Shown one piece after another: positions 62,007 to 64,000 of a DNA stretch of 64,000 bases (its first letter is position 1; each line of letters begins with the position of its first letter). Position numbers and translations under genes: made by a program. Below the pieces are notes generated by a model, which saw only the letters and a program-made list of their open reading frames with translations, was not told the DNA's origin and searched no databases. The stretch is taken from the NCBI RefSeq assembly GCF_018070025.1, contig NZ_JAGPYQ010000001.1, positions 1-64,000 on the forward strand, in the 5' to 3' direction. Source of the DNA: Streptomyces liliiviolaceus. Its GTDB lineage: Bacteria > Actinomycetota > Actinomycetes > Streptomycetales > Streptomycetaceae.

Positions 62007-62396
62007 GAAGCGCACAATAGCCCGCTCGCCGCACGGCGTAAGGCCCTGGTCAATCAGTGTGACGACGACTACGTGACCAAATCGGCCATCGCATATGCGC
62101 GGATCCGGGGTATGGTGGTAATGCGCTCGCTGAGTTGATCTACGTAACCCGGCGGGTCCGCACGAATGAGGATGCCCGGTCGGTGGCCCGATCGGCTCCG
62201 ACCCGACAGCCCTCTCAGCCCGTACGGCACAGTGCGTACGGCATCCGGAGGGACCCTCAGCGGTACGAACGCTTGAGCGTCGGCAGTGGTCCCATGCCAC
62301 CCCGGCCGCTGGTCAATAGCGGCCGACGTCCCCGGCACGGTCCCCGACACGACCCCCGCGCTCGCCTCGCACCGCGTACACAGAAGAGGCAGCACC
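62007..62396 (+). other. 390-nt leader/intergenic region of the DEAD-box helicase gene
   Basis: This gap lies between divergent genes and holds the helicase mRNA leader. One 7-bp hairpin (GGCCGCT/AGCGGCC, 62304-62324) and a short CGTACGGCACAGTGCGTACGG-like imperfect repeat (around 62222-62242) are seen. No convincing promoter, terminator or uORF was recognised. A long leader is common in cold-inducible DEAD-box genes, but this is inference. Confidence 0.45.
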
Positions 62397-64000
62397 CTGA
62401 CTACTTTCCGAGACCTCGGGATCCTTCCCGAGACTGCCGAGGCCCTTGAGGCCGTCGGCATCACGAGTCCCTTTCCCATCCAGGAGATGACGCTCCCCGT
62501 CGCCCTCGCGGGCAACGACGTCATCGGCCAGGCCAAGACCGGCACCGGCAAGACGCTGGGCTTCGGCCTCCCGCTCCTTGAGCGCGTGACCGTCCCCGCG
62601 GACGTCGAGACGGGCCGGGCGCAGCCCGAGCAGCTCACCGACGCCCCGCAGGCCCTCGTCGTCGTCCCGACGCGCGAGCTGTGCACCCAGGTCACGAACG
62701 ACCTGCTGACGGCCGGCAAGGTCCGTAACGTCCGCGTTCTCGCCATCTACGGCGGCCGGGCGTACGAGCCGCAGGTCGAGGCCCTCAAGAAGGGCATCGA
62801 CGTCGTCGTCGGCACCCCGGGCCGACTGCTGGACCTCGCGGGCCAGAAGAAGCTCAACCTCAAGCACGTGCGCGCCCTCGTCCTCGACGAGGCCGACGAG
62901 ATGCTCGACCTGGGCTTCCTGCCCGACGTCGAGAAGATCATGAACATGCTGCCGGTGCGCCGTCAGACGATGCTGTTCTCGGCAACCATGCCGGGCGCGG
63001 TCATCGGTCTCGCGCGCCGCTACATGTCGCAGCCCACGCACATCCGCGCCACCACGCCGGACGACGCGGGCGCGACCGTCGCGAACACCGCGCAGTTCGT
63101 CTACCGCGCGCACAACATGGACAAGCCCGAGATGGTCGCGCGGATACTGCAGGCCGACGGCCGCGGTCTCGCGATGGTCTTCTGCCGTACGAAGCGCACG
63201 GCCGCCGACCTCGCCGACCAGCTGCAGCAGCGCGGTTTCGCCTCCGGCGCGGTCCACGGCGACCTCGGCCAGGGCGCCCGCGAGCAGGCGCTGCGCGCGT
63301 TCCGCAACGGCAAGGTGGACGTGCTCGTCTGCACCGACGTGGCCGCGCGCGGCATCGACGTCGAGGGCGTGACGCACGTCATCAACTACCAGTCCCCCGA
63401 GGACGAGAAGACGTATCTGCACCGCATCGGCCGCACCGGCCGCGCGGGCGCCAAGGGCATCGCGATCACCCTCGTCGACTGGGACGACATCCCGCGCTGG
63501 CAGCTCATCAACAAGGCGCTGAACCTCGGCTTCAACGACCCGCCGGAGACGTACTCCACGTCCCCGCACCTCTTCGAGGAGCTGAGCATCCCGGCCGGCA
63601 CCAAGGGTGTCCTGCCGCGTTCCGAGCGCACCCGTGCCGGTCTGTCGGCCGAGGTCGTCGAGGACCTCGGCGAGACCGGTGGGCGGGGCGCACGCGGTGG
63701 CCGCGGAGGCCGTCCCTCCACAGGTCCGGCCCCGGCCGCCGAGCGCGGTCGTGACCGCGACCGTGACCGTGACCGTGACCGTTCGGAGCGCACCCCGCGC
63801 CGCCGCCGGCGTACGCGCAACGGCACGGCGCTCGACGCCGCGGAGCCGCAGAACACGTCGCGGACGGCAGCACAGTCCGCGCCGGAGACCGTGATCGACG
63901 GCACCGAGCCGGGCCGGGCGACGGAGTCGCGCACCCCGCGCCGCCGCCGTCGTACGCGTGCCGCGGGCTCGGAGGCAGCCGCGAGCGCGGTCGCGACGTC
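62397..64000 (+). CDS. rhlE: DEAD-box RNA helicase (RhlE-like), cut by window end
   Basis: A DEAD-box helicase, about 534 codons visible; the 3' end lies beyond the window. Seen are the Q motif FPIQEM, AKTGTGKT (46-53), PTRELC, TPGR, DEAD (164-167), SAT, ARGID and HRIGRTGR. The C terminus is basic and repetitive: RGRDRDRD runs, then TPRRRRRTR twice. It unwinds RNA for ribosome biogenesis or decay. The start appears to be a rare CTG at 62397: AGAAGAGG lies 8 nt upstream and no ATG/GTG/TTG in frame is near. The family residue pattern (TTFRDLGI) begins right after it. Homologue: Rv3211. Confidence 0.9.
   Translation, partial: MTTFRDLGILPETAEALEAVGITSPFPIQEMTLPVALAGNDVIGQAKTGTGKTLGFGLPLLERVTVPADVETGRAQPEQLTDAPQALVVVPTRELCTQVTNDLLTAGKVRNVRVLAIYGGRAYEPQVEALKKGIDVVVGTPGRLLDLAGQKKLNLKHVRALVLDEADEMLDLGFLPDVEKIMNMLPVRRQTMLFSATMPGAVIGLARRYMSQPTHIRATTPDDAGATVANTAQFVYRAHNMDKPEMVARILQADGRGLAMVFCRTKRTAADLADQLQQRGFASGAVHGDLGQGAREQALRAFRNGKVDVLVCTDVAARGIDVEGVTHVINYQSPEDEKTYLHRIGRTGRAGAKGIAITLVDWDDIPRWQLINKALNLGFNDPPETYSTSPHLFEELSIPAGTKGVLPRSERTRAGLSAEVVEDLGETGGRGARGGRGGRPSTGPAPAAERGRDRDRDRDRDRSERTPRRRRRTRNGTALDAAEPQNTSRTAAQSAPETVIDGTEPGRATESRTPRRRRRTRAAGSEAAASAVAT

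Noticed and set aside
62135..62449. A 104-codon plus-strand ORF in the helicase leader
   Set aside because: It runs into the helicase coding region in another frame, has basic low-complexity composition and lacks a convincing ribosome binding site.
1..64000. CRISPR arrays, prophage genes and complete insertion sequences
   Set aside because: No regularly spaced identical repeats with unique spacers, no phage structural or integrase genes and no transposase reading frame were seen.

Overview
The window looks like a chromosomal segment of a Streptomyces species. G+C is very high, GTG starts are frequent, genes are tightly packed with 4-nt ATGA/GTGA stop-start overlaps, and the gene set and order match Actinobacteria. 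No plasmid, phage, CRISPR or complete insertion-sequence genes are visible. All identifications come from reading motifs; no database search was run.

Layout. 1-3.5 kb: histidinol-phosphatase-type hisN, a CBS-domain protein, and the divergent pair catalase (minus) and Fur-type catR (plus). 3.5-6 kb: two identical initiator tRNA-fMet genes flanking a Sel1-repeat protein. 6-11 kb: a UPF0182 membrane protein, a PPA1309-type protein, a PDZ/Lon-like membrane protease and a 54-aa membrane protein. 11-15 kb: moaE, an NAD-dependent epimerase, a zincin-like protein and a coupled Nudix hydrolase. 15-19 kb: three AIM24-type genes, one fused to TerD, and a YgjP-type metallopeptidase. 19-23.4 kb: a ThiF-like protein overlapping an ABC1 kinase, then wblC/whiB7 with a coupled small gene and a long regulatory leader (promoter, 104-codon uORF, attenuator hairpin). 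23.4-36.5 kb: a DNA-repair and redox block with uvrD2, mycoredoxin, nudC, an M20 peptidase, adnB, adnA and an alkyltransferase-like gene. 36.7-43 kb: a pseudokinase/flippase membrane protein ending at a 56-bp palindrome with CTAG flanks, then two tandem secreted lipoprotein hydrolases. 43-44.2 kb: moeZ.

44.3-49.8 kb is a minus-strand exopolysaccharide-type locus: PelF-like DUF3492 glycosyltransferase, polytopic membrane protein, 46-aa ORF, sugar epimerase and spherulin-4/GH135-like protein. 50-56 kb is a peptide-type ABC importer operon. It is preceded by a consensus-like promoter, a predicted leaderless 30-codon leader peptide with two late Cys codons, and a terminator-like hairpin. 56-64 kb: DUF3152 metalloprotease-like protein, alpha/beta hydrolase, small acidic protein, TetR regulator, DUF3107, small membrane protein, ferritin-like protein and a DEAD-box RNA helicase cut by the window end.

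From memory, the backbone order (UPF0182, PDZ/Lon, zincin, ABC1, whiB7, uvrD2, mrx1, nudC, adnB, adnA, ATL, moeZ, DUF3152, TetR, DUF3107, ferritin-like, rhlE) parallels M. tuberculosis Rv3193c to Rv3211. The polysaccharide and ABC-importer operons sit between moeZ and the DUF3152 gene, which are neighbours in that genome, so they look like an accessory insertion into a conserved block. The best candidates for something undescribed are the Pel/galactosaminogalactan-like locus and the leader-peptide attenuator of the ABC operon.
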